Notes under the pieces: generated by a model
Told to the model about the DNA's origin: nothing
What the model saw: only the letters and a program-made list of their open reading frames with translations
Databases searched by the model: none
In this document: one piece after another, positions 14,720 through 21,592 of the stretch
How positions within the stretch are numbered: the first letter of the stretch is position 1
Layout of the letters: every line of letters starts with the position of its first letter
Made by a program: the position numbers and the translations under genes
DNA from: JAEEJA01 sp036343175
GTDB taxonomy: Bacteria > Bacillota > Clostridia > Lachnospirales > Lachnospiraceae
Assembly: GCA_036343175.1 (NCBI GenBank)
Contig: JAZASR010000029.1
Coordinates: forward strand, 1-26,263
Direction of reading: 5' to 3'
Length of the DNA: 26,263 bases

Positions 14720-15721
14720 TCATACCTTCCCGGTACTTTCCCCGGTTTTCAATATATATGGAACTATCTCATGTACTGCTTCTGTTCCGTTTTCTATGCT
14801 GTTAATAAGTATTTCTACACTTCTGAGCGCAAGTCCGTCCGCGTCCTGCCTTATGGTGGTAAGTCCGGGAACTGTGTAGTCTGCGATCTCTATTCCATCA
14901 AAGCCTGTAACGCTTATATCTTCCGGACATTTTTTTCCAAGTTCATTGAGAGCCCTTATAGCCCCGATCGCCATAAGATCACTCATTGCAATTATGGCTG
15001 TAAGATCCGGAAACTTCTTTATAAGATCCCTGGCAGCCACGTATCCGCCGCGGAGTGAGAATCTTCCATATGCATAATTCTTATTAACATCAAAATTCAT
15101 CCTGTGTTTTATGAATGAACTGTTAACACCAATAAGACGCATTGATGACGGGCGCGAGAGATCAGGATTGCCGCCTATGACACCTATATTTTTATGACCG
15201 AGATCCAAAAGATAATCAGTCATAAATGATGCCGCTCTGAGGTCATCGACTGAAACACTTGACACGTTCTTAAGATTAAGCTCGGAAGCATCGGCTGTTA
15301 CTATCACCGAGGGAATAGAAATATTGTAATCTTTGTTAAAAAACTCGAGGTTGGATCCAAGAAAAATAATTCCGTATGGATTGCGCTCGTTCAGTATTTC
15401 ACGGGCCTTTTCCACCTCATTATCATCCTGGTCTATATAATATGGTATAAACTGATATCCCTTTGTCTGGACAGCCTGATGCATTCTTTCTATAACTGAC
15501 TCAAAAAGTGCATTGCTGCGTCCTTTTACAATAACTGCAATACCATAGTGGGACTGTATTTTCAGCCTTTTTGCATTTTCATTCGGCTGATAATTGTGCT
15601 CTTCTATGACTTTCATTATCCTGGCACGGGCCTTATCGCTGACGCTCCCATTATTATTAATAACTCTGGAAACAGTTCCAACTCCATATCCGGATTCCGA
15701 TGCTATCTCTTTTATGGTCAT
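14720..15721 (-). CDS. LacI-family transcriptional repressor of the alpha-glucan locus
   Basis: A 333-residue LacI/GalR-type regulator. Residues 1-46 form the DNA-binding headpiece (MTIKEIASESGYGVGTVSRVINNNGSVSDKARARI) with hinge helix NAKRL, followed by a periplasmic-binding-like sugar domain (GIIFLGSN; DYLLDLGHKNIGVIGG; AIIAMSDLMAIGAIRAL; ISVTGFDGIEIADY). It is placed between the permease genes and malQ and shares a transcript with malQ. Two similar 14-bp inverted repeats are candidate binding sites: 19520-19533 behind the operon promoter, and 15926-15939 upstream of its own gene. Its ligand is presumably maltose or a maltodextrin, by context only. The ribosome binding site is GGGGAG. Confidence 0.88.
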   Translation of the reverse strand: MTIKEIASESGYGVGTVSRVINNNGSVSDKARARIMKVIEEHNYQPNENAKRLKIQSHYGIAVIVKGRSNALFESVIERMHQAVQTKGYQFIPYYIDQDDNEVEKAREILNERNPYGIIFLGSNLEFFNKDYNISIPSVIVTADASELNLKNVSSVSVDDLRAASFMTDYLLDLGHKNIGVIGGNPDLSRPSSMRLIGVNSSFIKHRMNFDVNKNYAYGRFSLRGGYVAARDLIKKFPDLTAIIAMSDLMAIGAIRALNELGKKCPEDISVTGFDGIEIADYTVPGLTTIRQDADGLALRSVEILINSIENGTEAVHEIVPYILKTGESTGKV

Positions 15722-15793
15722 GATCTGCTTTTGCTCCCCTGTGGTATTATATGTATTTTATCTTTACTGTTTATTTGTATTTCTATCTGCTTT

Positions 15794-15839
15794 TATTCTG
15801 CCTCTGTTTTTCTTTCTGTAATTATTCTGCCTCTGTTTT
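15794..15839. repeat. Pyrimidine-rich direct repeat in the lacI leader
   Basis: The 17-nt sequence TATTCTGCCTCTGTTTT occurs at 15794-15810 and again at 15823-15839, 29 bp apart, with a weaker third relative (TTCTATCGGCCTTTATT) next to it. The repeats lie in the untranslated region or promoter of the LacI gene. No function is evident. Confidence 0.7.
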
Positions 15840-15915
15840 CTATCGGCCTTTATTTTTTATCAGCTATTTAATTTCATAATGCCCGCAGATATTATACACA
15901 TAATAATACAATATT

Positions 15916-15949
15916 GGCAGAAAAATGGAACATTTTCCATTTTTCTGCC
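15916..15949 (-). promoter_or_regulatory. Perfect 15-bp inverted repeat after the permease gene, operator or terminator
   Basis: GGCAGAAAAATGGAA and its exact complement flank a 4-nt loop (CATT). On the minus strand no U tract follows, so it is not a textbook terminator. Its core TGGAACATTTTCCA (15926-15939) differs from the malE-side operator TGGAACCGTTTCCA by only two central bases. A TATAAT box for lacI transcription lies at 15896-15891, with the repeat over its -35 region. Autoregulation by LacI is therefore possible. Confidence 0.55.
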
Positions 15950-15978
15950 ATGAATGTATGAACAGTAATAAGAATCTG

Positions 15979-16818
15979 TCAGCCTTTGACTGCTCCGGCA
16001 ACTACACCTTCGATGATGTACTTCTGAGCAACTAAGTAAAGCACAACTATAGGGATAATATCGATCATGATGCAGGCCATAAGTGGTCCCATCTGAACTG
16101 AGCCATAGCTTCCTCTGAAGTACTGGATCGCCATAGGAATGGTCTTGTACTTCTTGATATCAAGAACAAGTGTTGGAAGAAGGTAATCATTCCATACCCA
16201 CATGGTCTCGAGGATAGCTGTTGAAATGATAGTCGGCTTGAGTATCGGCACGACTACAAGGAAGAATGTCTGGAACGGGTTAGCTCCATCCATCATGGCT
16301 GCTTCCTCGATCTCAAGAGGAATACTCTTTACGAATCCGCAGAACATGAATACTGCAAGTCCTGCGCCAAAGCCTAAGTAAACAACACAGATCGTCCATG
16401 GATTGTTGAGCTTAAGACTGTCGGCAGTTTTAGCAAGTGTAAACATTACCATCTGGAATGGAACGACCATTGAGAATATGCAGAGGTAATAGAGAATGCT
16501 TGAAAACCTGCTGTGAACTCTTGTGATATACCATGCACACATTGAACAGCAGAGCATAATGAGCACTACTGACATAATGGTGATGAGTGTTGAGTATCCA
16601 AGCGACTTAAGGAACTCCATCTTCTGAATTCCGTATATATAGTTATAGAAGCCGACAAATGTCTCTTTTACCGGGAACTGAAATACCTTATCTGTAGAGA
16701 TACCCGACTCACTCTTTAAGGAGTTTATAAGGATCAGAATGATAGGATAAATATAAAGAATACTGATTATCGAGAAAAATACTGTTCCGACAGCTCTTAA
16801 TACTTTTTTCTTTTTCAT
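15979..16818 (-). CDS. Maltodextrin-type ABC importer permease, MalG-like
   Basis: Second membrane subunit of a CUT1-family sugar importer, 279 residues. There are six membrane segments, the first at residues 8-33, and the EAA coupling loop reads EIEEAAMMDGANPFQTFFLVVVPILKP at about 170-196, binding the ATPase. The Lys-rich start MKKKK is cytoplasmic. The ATG overlaps the stop of the MalF-like gene by 1 nt (TAATG). Neither this operon nor the rest of the window holds a dedicated MsmX/MalK ATPase; many Firmicutes use one shared ATPase from elsewhere, which would apply here. Substrate assignment to maltodextrins comes from malQ in the same block. Confidence 0.88.
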   Translation of the reverse strand: MKKKKVLRAVGTVFFSIISILYIYPIILILINSLKSESGISTDKVFQFPVKETFVGFYNYIYGIQKMEFLKSLGYSTLITIMSVVLIMLCCSMCAWYITRVHSRFSSILYYLCIFSMVVPFQMVMFTLAKTADSLKLNNPWTICVVYLGFGAGLAVFMFCGFVKSIPLEIEEAAMMDGANPFQTFFLVVVPILKPTIISTAILETMWVWNDYLLPTLVLDIKKYKTIPMAIQYFRGSYGSVQMGPLMACIMIDIIPIVVLYLVAQKYIIEGVVAGAVKG

Positions 16819-17765
16819 TACTGCTGTACCTCCTTAGAACGTGTTGCATTGAGCTGTATAAGTCCTATAGCCACAACTACTATAAAGAATACTACAGCCT
16901 TTGCCTGGCCGATGCCCTTCCACTGAGGTCCGCTTCTTGCATAGAATGTATCATAGATATTGAGGGCAAGCATCTGTGATTTCTTCATAGGCTCACCGCC
17001 AGTAAGTGATAAGTTCTGATCGAAGAGCTTAAAGCCGTTTGTGAGTGAAAGGAATGTACATATAGTAATACTTGGCATCATCATCGGGATCTTGATGCGG
17101 GTAAGTATCTGCCATGAATTTGCGCCATCGATCTGTGCTGCCTCGATGTAGTCAGGCGATACATTCTGAAGACCTGCAATATAGATGATCATCATGTAGC
17201 CTATCTGCTGCCATGCAAGGAGTATGATCAAAGCCCAGAAGCCATAGGTCGCATTGAGCGCGAGGAGCGGCTTTGAAAGTGCCGTGAGTACGCCGTTAAT
17301 AAGGATCTGCCAGATATAACCAAGTACGATGCCGCCGATAAGATTAGGCATGAAGAATATGGTCCTGAATACATTGGTTCCCCTGATCTTCTTTGTCAGC
17401 GCCAGCGCTATGGCAAATGCGATCAGGTTTATAAGTATTGTAGAAGTAATTGCAAAGAGGAATGTGAACCAGAATGCATGCAGGAACGTTGCATCCTGCC
17501 ATATTTTCACATAGTTCTGAAAACCTACGAACTTTACGTTATCTACCGTTATAAACTGGTGGAATGAAAGAAAGATACCCCAGATGAAAGGCCAGAGGAA
17601 TCCAATAATAAATGCCAGAAATGTTGGCAGCATAAATAACGGCCACCATTTCTTTATGGATTTCTCCTCCATGGTCTCAGCGTGCTTCCTGGGGCGATTT
17701 TTTAATTTCTTAACTGCTTCATTTTCTTTGGCTTTTGAAGCATTTAAATTCTTGTTGCTGCTCAT
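16818..17765 (-). CDS. Maltodextrin-type ABC importer permease, MalF-like
   Basis: First membrane subunit of the CUT1 sugar importer, 315 residues from the ATG at 17765. This start is preferred over the in-frame ATG at 17777 because GGAG lies 6 nt before it, inside the longer frame. Residues 1-45 are a charged, Lys/Asn/Glu-rich cytoplasmic head, followed by six membrane segments and the EAA loop EAAQIDGANSWQILTRIKIPMMMP. It is much shorter than E. coli MalF because it lacks the large periplasmic loop, which is usual in Firmicutes. A gap of 291 nt with three RNA or DNA structures separates it from the binding-protein gene. Confidence 0.88.
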   Translation of the reverse strand: MSSNKNLNASKAKENEAVKKLKNRPRKHAETMEEKSIKKWWPLFMLPTFLAFIIGFLWPFIWGIFLSFHQFITVDNVKFVGFQNYVKIWQDATFLHAFWFTFLFAITSTILINLIAFAIALALTKKIRGTNVFRTIFFMPNLIGGIVLGYIWQILINGVLTALSKPLLALNATYGFWALIILLAWQQIGYMMIIYIAGLQNVSPDYIEAAQIDGANSWQILTRIKIPMMMPSITICTFLSLTNGFKLFDQNLSLTGGEPMKKSQMLALNIYDTFYARSGPQWKGIGQAKAVVFFIVVVAIGLIQLNATRSKEVQQ

Positions 17766-17796
17766 ACTGATCTCCATTCATAAAAAACACTTCAGA

Positions 17797-17814
17797 TACC
17801 GGAATATTCCGGTA
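17797..17814. promoter_or_regulatory. 18-bp perfect palindrome before malF
   Basis: TACCGGAATATTCCGGTA is its own reverse complement. It lies about 30 nt upstream of the malF start codon, inside the malE-malF intergenic region. It may be an RNA hairpin affecting malF translation or a protein-binding site. Confidence 0.55.
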
Positions 17815-17896
17815 CGTTTTGCGGTTTCAAAATTCAGCGTTAATATTTACTGCATGAAAAAAATTAATATTGATATCTGCCGGCTGAAAAATTGCT

Positions 17897-17939
17897 AAAA
17901 AAAGAGCCAGGCCACTCCAACAGTAAAGCAGCATGGCTC
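17897..17939 (-). terminator. Attenuating terminator between malE and malF
   Basis: On the minus strand, GAGCCA (17939-17934) pairs with TGGCTC (17909-17904) around a 24-nt loop, followed directly by seven U (17903-17897). The stem is short and the loop long, so partial termination is likely, which would give more binding protein than permease. Confidence 0.65.
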
Positions 17940-18024
17940 ATTCTTTTTACGTCATATCATATTTAATTGAGGGGGCAATCTTTTAAATCTGATCTGCGTA
18001 TGTACTAAATTTATGGTTACTTTA

Positions 18025-18048
18025 TATAAAGACCGGACAGTCTTTATA
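18025..18048 (-). promoter_or_regulatory. Hairpin just after the malE stop
   Basis: TATAAAGAC and GTCTTTATA form a perfect 9-bp stem with loop TGTCCG (minus strand), 8 nt after the malE stop. No U tract follows. It would protect the 3' end of a processed malE message. Confidence 0.55.
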
Positions 18049-18056
18049 CCTTAAGA

Positions 18057-19400
18057 TCACTGCTTGTTGAGCTCAACTTCAGCTTTCCAGTTGTCTACGA
18101 ATGCAGCCTTGACATCGTCCCAGCTTCCGCCTGCTGCATATGCAGTAAGTGCAGAACCAAGCTGATTCTTCCATGCCTCTGAAGGCATGGTTGAGAAGCA
18201 CCACTTAACAGAAGTCTTACCATCAGCAATGTAGTTGTTAGCTTCCTGGATAAGAGGGTTCTTAGCTACATAATCGCCTGTGAATGTATCAAATGGAGTT
18301 ACGAAGCCCATATCCTGGCTCATTGACTTACGTCCTTCATCGGAAGTGATTACCCAGTTAAGGAAATCAAGTGTTGCCTGGATATCTTCCTCAGAAGCAT
18401 TCTTATTAACACACCAGAAGTTCTCAGAACCTGTGCAGAGACCTTCATTGGCATCATCTACACCAAAGTAGATAGGAAGCATACCGATGTTGTCATCGCC
18501 GAGATCCTTGATCTGATCATAAGCCCATGTACCGTTCTGATAGAATACTGCTTCGCCGTTCTTGAATTCGTTTGTTGCATCATCGCCTGTCTTACCCTTG
18601 ATCTGATCAGGCTTGCAGGTTGAATCTGTGATGTAAAGATCGAAGATGTTCTTGTAGTTGTCAAGGTATGTACCCTTGATAGCATCTGACTGCTCGATAC
18701 CATCCTCTTTATACTCATAGTAAATAGGAAGGTTTGCAAGGTGAGTCTTGAATCTCCAGTCAGAAGAAGCATCCATGCCGGCTGATGTGAATGCGCCCTT
18801 AACTCCGAGCTCATCCTTACGTGCCTGAATGTCGTCTGCAACTTTCTTAAGATCATCAAAGCTCTGGATATCATCTGCTGTATAACCGGCCTTCTTAAGA
18901 AGTTCCTTATTGTAGATGATACCGTAAGTCTCGATAACGTATGCGATACCGTCTACCGCATCTCCATCCTTAAGCTCGAAGTCCTCAGATGTGAGGTGCT
19001 TTGCAAGCTCAGAATCCTTGAGATCATAGCAGTAGTCCTTCCAGTTGGCAAGACCAACAGGACCATTGACCTGGAAAAGTGTAGGTGCATCTGACTTAGC
19101 CATCTCACTCATAAGAGTGGTTTCGTACTGGCCTTCAGCTGCTGTAACTACAGTAACCGGAACTCCGGTCTCCTTTGTGTACTCCTTGGCAAGATCCTGC
19201 CACTGCTGATCCTGCTCCGGTTTGAAGTTTAAGTAGTAGACCTTTCCATCCTTAGATGATGCTGTTGATGCAGAAGCATCTGAAGATGAAGATGTTTCCG
19301 TCGCATTTGATGATGTGCTGCCTGAGCTGCCGCAGCCGGTCATCATACCGACTGCCATGCAGCCTGTGAGTGCAAGTGCAAGTAACTTTTTTAATCTCAT
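18057..19400 (-). CDS. Extracellular sugar-binding lipoprotein of the maltodextrin-type importer
   Basis: A 447-residue solute-binding protein of the CUT1 class (MalE/UgpB-like), tethered to the outer face of the membrane. The signal peptide MRLKKLLALALTGCMAVGMMTGC ends in a lipobox with Cys23 as the likely lipidated residue (Cys14 in LTGC is a second possibility), followed by a Ser/Thr-rich linker of about 25 residues. Conserved family segments include PTLFQVNGPVGLANW, GIAYVIETYGIIYNKELLKKAGY, GEAVFYQNGTWA and the Trp-rich C-terminal half. The ribosome binding site is CGGAGG. It is the first gene of the operon, with a promoter at 19550-19578 and a LacI-type operator just after the transcription start. 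Malto-oligosaccharide specificity is inferred from malQ; other glucans are possible. Confidence 0.88.
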   Translation of the reverse strand: MRLKKLLALALTGCMAVGMMTGCGSSGSTSSNATETSSSSDASASTASSKDGKVYYLNFKPEQDQQWQDLAKEYTKETGVPVTVVTAAEGQYETTLMSEMAKSDAPTLFQVNGPVGLANWKDYCYDLKDSELAKHLTSEDFELKDGDAVDGIAYVIETYGIIYNKELLKKAGYTADDIQSFDDLKKVADDIQARKDELGVKGAFTSAGMDASSDWRFKTHLANLPIYYEYKEDGIEQSDAIKGTYLDNYKNIFDLYITDSTCKPDQIKGKTGDDATNEFKNGEAVFYQNGTWAYDQIKDLGDDNIGMLPIYFGVDDANEGLCTGSENFWCVNKNASEEDIQATLDFLNWVITSDEGRKSMSQDMGFVTPFDTFTGDYVAKNPLIQEANNYIADGKTSVKWCFSTMPSEAWKNQLGSALTAYAAGGSWDDVKAAFVDNWKAEVELNKQ

Positions 19401-19519
19401 AATATTTTTCCTCCGTTTTATTTAAATAAATGGAATCCACTTTCGTTGCCAGATCATCCATTCATGTGTTTCCCTTTGAAATTGTTTTTGGAACTTGTTT
19501 GGATCATCCTGTTATTTTG

Positions 19520-19533
19520 TGGAACCGTTTCCA
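19520..19533. promoter_or_regulatory. LacI-type operator of the malE operon
   Basis: TGGAACCGTTTCCA is a 14-bp inverted repeat with the central CG typical of LacI-family sites. It lies about 10-23 nt downstream of the predicted transcription start, so a bound repressor would block elongation. CcpA could also use it, because the site is cre-like except for G at the third position. Confidence 0.7.
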
Positions 19534-19549
19534 TCTATTTGTTGTGACT

Positions 19550-19578
19550 ATAATAGCAAGGTGACCAAAAAATTGCAA
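19550..19578 (-). promoter_or_regulatory. malE operon promoter
   Basis: On the minus strand TTGCAA (19578-19573), 17 nt, TATTAT (19555-19550). The predicted start is near 19543, which leaves about 140 nt of leader before the malE ATG. Confidence 0.65.
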
Positions 19579-19604
19579 GTACTTTTTGATACTTTTTAGT
19601 CGAT

Positions 19605-19654
19605 TTGTTCAATTTATACAAATGTTTGATGATTTTATTGTGCATGTTGTACAA
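19605..19654. promoter_or_regulatory. Pair of 17-bp imperfect inverted repeats upstream of the malE promoter
   Basis: TTGTTCAATTTATACAA (19605-19621) and TTGTGCATGTTGTACAA (19638-19654) share TTGT at one end and ACAA at the other, and start 33 bp apart, close to three helical turns. They lie upstream of the -35, where an activator would bind. No regulator is identified. Confidence 0.4.
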
Positions 19655-19662
19655 TTTCATTA

Positions 19663-19742
19663 TTGGAACATATTCCAATATATGGGTGTTTTGCCTTGGA
19701 AATATTCCAATATATAGGCATTTCGTCTTGGAAGTATTCCAA
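19663..19742. repeat. Three tandem copies of a palindromic TTGGAA...TTCCAA element
   Basis: Copies start at 19663, 19696 and 19728 (period 33 then 32 bp). Each begins with an inverted repeat, TTGGAA and TTCCAA separated by 3 or 4 bases (CATA, ATA, GTA); the first two continue with a similar tail (ATATAT-GG-TTT), and the third is shorter. Both strands show short open frames here, but they are by-products of the repeat. It is probably a dispersed intergenic element. Confidence 0.75.
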
Positions 19743-19798
19743 AATTGAGGTGCCATATCATTCTGATAATAAGAAAATAATTTTCGAAAATGGCTGTT

Positions 19799-19847
19799 TG
19801 CGGGTACGGGTGCAAGCTAAGCAGCTTAGCCAGCACCCATACCCGCA
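19799..19847. repeat. Long hairpin-forming repeat (palindromic unit)
   Basis: TGCGGGTACGGGTGC (19799-19813) pairs with GCACCCATACCCGCA (19833-19847) with a single G-U or mismatch, and inside it GCTAAG pairs with CTTAGC around the loop CAG. The total is about 21 paired positions. It is GC-rich against an AT-rich background, with the palindrome ATTTTCGAAAAT (19780-19791) beside it. It resembles REP/BIME-type or MITE-like intergenic units. Confidence 0.75.
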
Positions 19848-19886
19848 ACCGCAGTTGATCGGGAAAATTTAATTGGAGTAAACATT

Positions 19887-19910
19887 AAAAAAGCCGCCTT
19901 ACGGCGGCTT
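19887..19910 (-). terminator. Rho-independent terminator of the HD-GYP gene
   Basis: On the minus strand, AAGCCGCC and GGCGGCTT form a perfect 8-bp stem with loop GTAA, followed by TTTTTT in total. It starts 5 nt after the stop codon of the HD-GYP gene. Confidence 0.92.
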
Positions 19911-19914
19911 ATGA

Positions 19915-20994
19915 TCAAATGATCTCTTTTATCATGAGTTCAGGCATTTCATTCAGATCTATTATTCTGTCCCCGGAGATAAGGGTCGGCCGGGACAAGG
20001 CATGGTTATTGATGAAGATCACACGTCCCTCGGTCCCATCATTGAGGCGGACGTTTTCATTGATATATGAGTCAGCTACTCTCTTTAAAAATACCAGCAG
20101 GTACTTGCTTTCAAACTTTGTATAACCATCCTTTTCAAAGAGCTCTATAACTTCAAACGGAGACTTTGCTTCCTTATAGACACGAGGCGAGGTCATGGCA
20201 TCGAATACATCCGTAATCGCTATTATCTTGGCAAAAGGATCGATCCTGTCACCTGTAATTGAAAATGGATAGCCGGATCCGTCGCACCTTTCCTGGTGGA
20301 GAAGTACTGCATTCTTTATATGCGGGTCAATGTTCTTATCCTTAAGGAACATGTAGCCGTATTGAGGATATTCCTTTATCTTTTTGTACTCATCTTTTGT
20401 AAGTCTGCCGGGCTTTTTGATGATCTCCGCACTGATACGGAGCTTGCCTATATCATGAAGCAACCCTGATATTGTCGCGATCTCGATCTGATCCTCAGAA
20501 AAGCCAAGCCAGCGGGCAAATATATTTGAAAGAAGAGCAACGTTTATCGAATGTGAATAGGTAACATCATCGAAACGCTTCAGGCTCTGGATCATCTCAA
20601 ATGCATTCAGGGTATTGCTTGCATTGTCGAGAAGGTCAGTCATGGAATCATAGAGCGAATGGGTATCAATGGCGTCATTCTGCAGAAGGACTTCATTGAT
20701 GTAGACTCTGAAGTTCTTTACTTCATTATCGAAGCTCCTCTGGAACTCCTTGAACTCAGGTGTGTTTACGACACGGGCAGACCGGGAGCTTGAAGGAAGC
20801 TCGTTGGTCCCGGCAGGGCCTGAGAGCGCATTGTCATCTATGAACACCCTTAATACAGAGAATTTCTGAAGTCTGTTAATGACAGACTCGGTAAGAACAG
20901 TACCCTTACCAACTACTATCTGGTGCCTTGAATTGTAAACGTCCTGTCCCAGTACCATACCCGGCAGGAGCCTGCCTTTTTCTATCAGCTGCAT
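19915..20994 (-). CDS. HD-GYP domain protein, putative cyclic-di-GMP phosphodiesterase
   Basis: A 359-residue soluble protein. Residues 1-55 form an N-terminal domain (LIEKGRLLPGMVLGQDVYNSRHQIVVGKG) often found ahead of HD-GYP in Clostridia, then a linker, then the HD-GYP domain at about 130-320. Visible residues: His148 in YSHS, His180-Asp181 in GLLHDIGK, His233 in LLHQERCDGSGYP with the GYP motif at 241-243, and Asp262 in AITDVFDAM. Two positions that are usually metal-binding His are changed: Tyr209 in EYPQYG (usual HPxxG) and Gln234 (usual second His of HHE). So a two-metal site may remain, but activity should not be taken for granted. The ribosome binding site is GAGGTG. It is monocistronic with promoter at 21168-21196 and its own terminator. 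Confidence 0.87.
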   Translation of the reverse strand: MQLIEKGRLLPGMVLGQDVYNSRHQIVVGKGTVLTESVINRLQKFSVLRVFIDDNALSGPAGTNELPSSSRSARVVNTPEFKEFQRSFDNEVKNFRVYINEVLLQNDAIDTHSLYDSMTDLLDNASNTLNAFEMIQSLKRFDDVTYSHSINVALLSNIFARWLGFSEDQIEIATISGLLHDIGKLRISAEIIKKPGRLTKDEYKKIKEYPQYGYMFLKDKNIDPHIKNAVLLHQERCDGSGYPFSITGDRIDPFAKIIAITDVFDAMTSPRVYKEAKSPFEVIELFEKDGYTKFESKYLLVFLKRVADSYINENVRLNDGTEGRVIFINNHALSRPTLISGDRIIDLNEMPELMIKEII

Positions 20995-21258
20995 AATATC
21001 ACCTCACTTAAGGCCGCAGTAAAAATAATCTCAATAGTTCCAGTCACATCCTGCTTTAAGCCGGGCATCAGCAGTTCACGGGTCTGCCGATCTGCAATTA
21101 CCAAAGACAAATGCACCTGTAAATATAGATATCCTGCAATTACCTCACGTACATCAACTATTCTCCAATTATAAAGCGGACTTAAACGTTTTACAAGATA
21201 CAGGAAGTCAACAAATTGTAAATATTTCGTTAACAAAAATGCGTGTTTCCATACAGGT
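20995..21258 (-). other. HD-GYP leader and upstream spacer, no gene seen
   Basis: This stretch holds the promoter at 21168-21196 and a leader of about 165 nt in front of the HD-GYP gene. A TTG-started frame of about 83 codons crosses the promoter and runs into the HD-GYP start, but has no ribosome binding site and does not look like a protein. I see no known riboswitch fold. Confidence 0.6.
21168..21196 (-). promoter_or_regulatory. Promoter of the HD-GYP gene
   Basis: On the minus strand TTGTAA (21196-21191), 17 nt, TATAAT (21173-21168). The -10 is perfect and the -35 matches at four of six positions. It lies downstream of the small membrane peptide gene. Confidence 0.65.
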
Positions 21259-21411
21259 CTATAAAAGCATGCCGATAATAAGCAGCAGTATTATTGCCGG
21301 AAGAACTATTCTGAAAATGATCTTAAAGATCCCCCAGGCCATCCTGATCGCAAAGAAGACCAGACGGACAGCCGCAGCGATTATTGTAAGAGCAAGTATT
21401 ATTGTGATCAT
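21259..21411 (-). CDS. Small membrane protein (50 aa), function unknown
   Basis: A 50-residue frame starting ATG at 21411 with AAGGA 9 nt upstream. Nearly the whole peptide is hydrophobic in two segments, MITIILALTIIAAAVRLVFF and IVLPAIILLLIIGMLL, separated by a positively charged, amphipathic piece with FAIRMAWGIFKIIFR. That pattern suggests a membrane hairpin or a membrane-bound amphipathic helix. I do not recognise a family. It sits between the MacB permease gene (about 180 nt upstream) and the HD-GYP gene, on the same strand. The regular codon use and a good ribosome binding site favour a real gene. Confidence 0.55.
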   Translation of the reverse strand: MITIILALTIIAAAVRLVFFAIRMAWGIFKIIFRIVLPAIILLLIIGMLL

Positions 21412-21592
21412 GTTTATCTATCCTTCTTATTCCGATATCTATAACCCGGATATCTTCAGTTCAATATCTTTAATACAATATTTGATCATTAAAATCCAAG
21501 ATATCAATATCCTGACATAGCCTCCTTAATTTAATCACATAAAAACATTTTTTCATATTATAAATACTATGTAAATAAATAATTTTTTCATA
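21412..21592 (-). other. AT-rich spacer after the MacB permease gene
   Basis: No gene is convincing. The minus strand has TATAAT at 21562-21557 (no good -35) and a strong AAGGAGG followed 2 nt later by a five-codon frame (ATG TCA GGA TAT TGA), too close to be used efficiently. GATATC motifs occur four times. No clear terminator of the MacAB operon was found. Confidence 0.5.

Noticed and set aside
19663..19742. Possible CRISPR array
   Set aside because: The period of 32-33 bp has no constant repeat with differing spacers: the whole unit is similar, only three copies exist and no cas gene is near.
19535..19872. Short frames on both strands across the TTGGAA repeats
   Set aside because: Their repeated peptides simply mirror the DNA repeats, and none has a ribosome binding site; the region is a promoter and repeat region.
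20985..21236. TTG-started frame of 83 codons before the HD-GYP gene
   Set aside because: It covers the HD-GYP promoter, has no ribosome binding site and overlaps the HD-GYP start; the composition does not look protein-like.
21520..21535. Leader peptide behind a strong AAGGAGG
   Set aside because: The ATG is only 2 nt after the Shine-Dalgarno sequence and the frame is four codons long before the stop; no longer frame fits.
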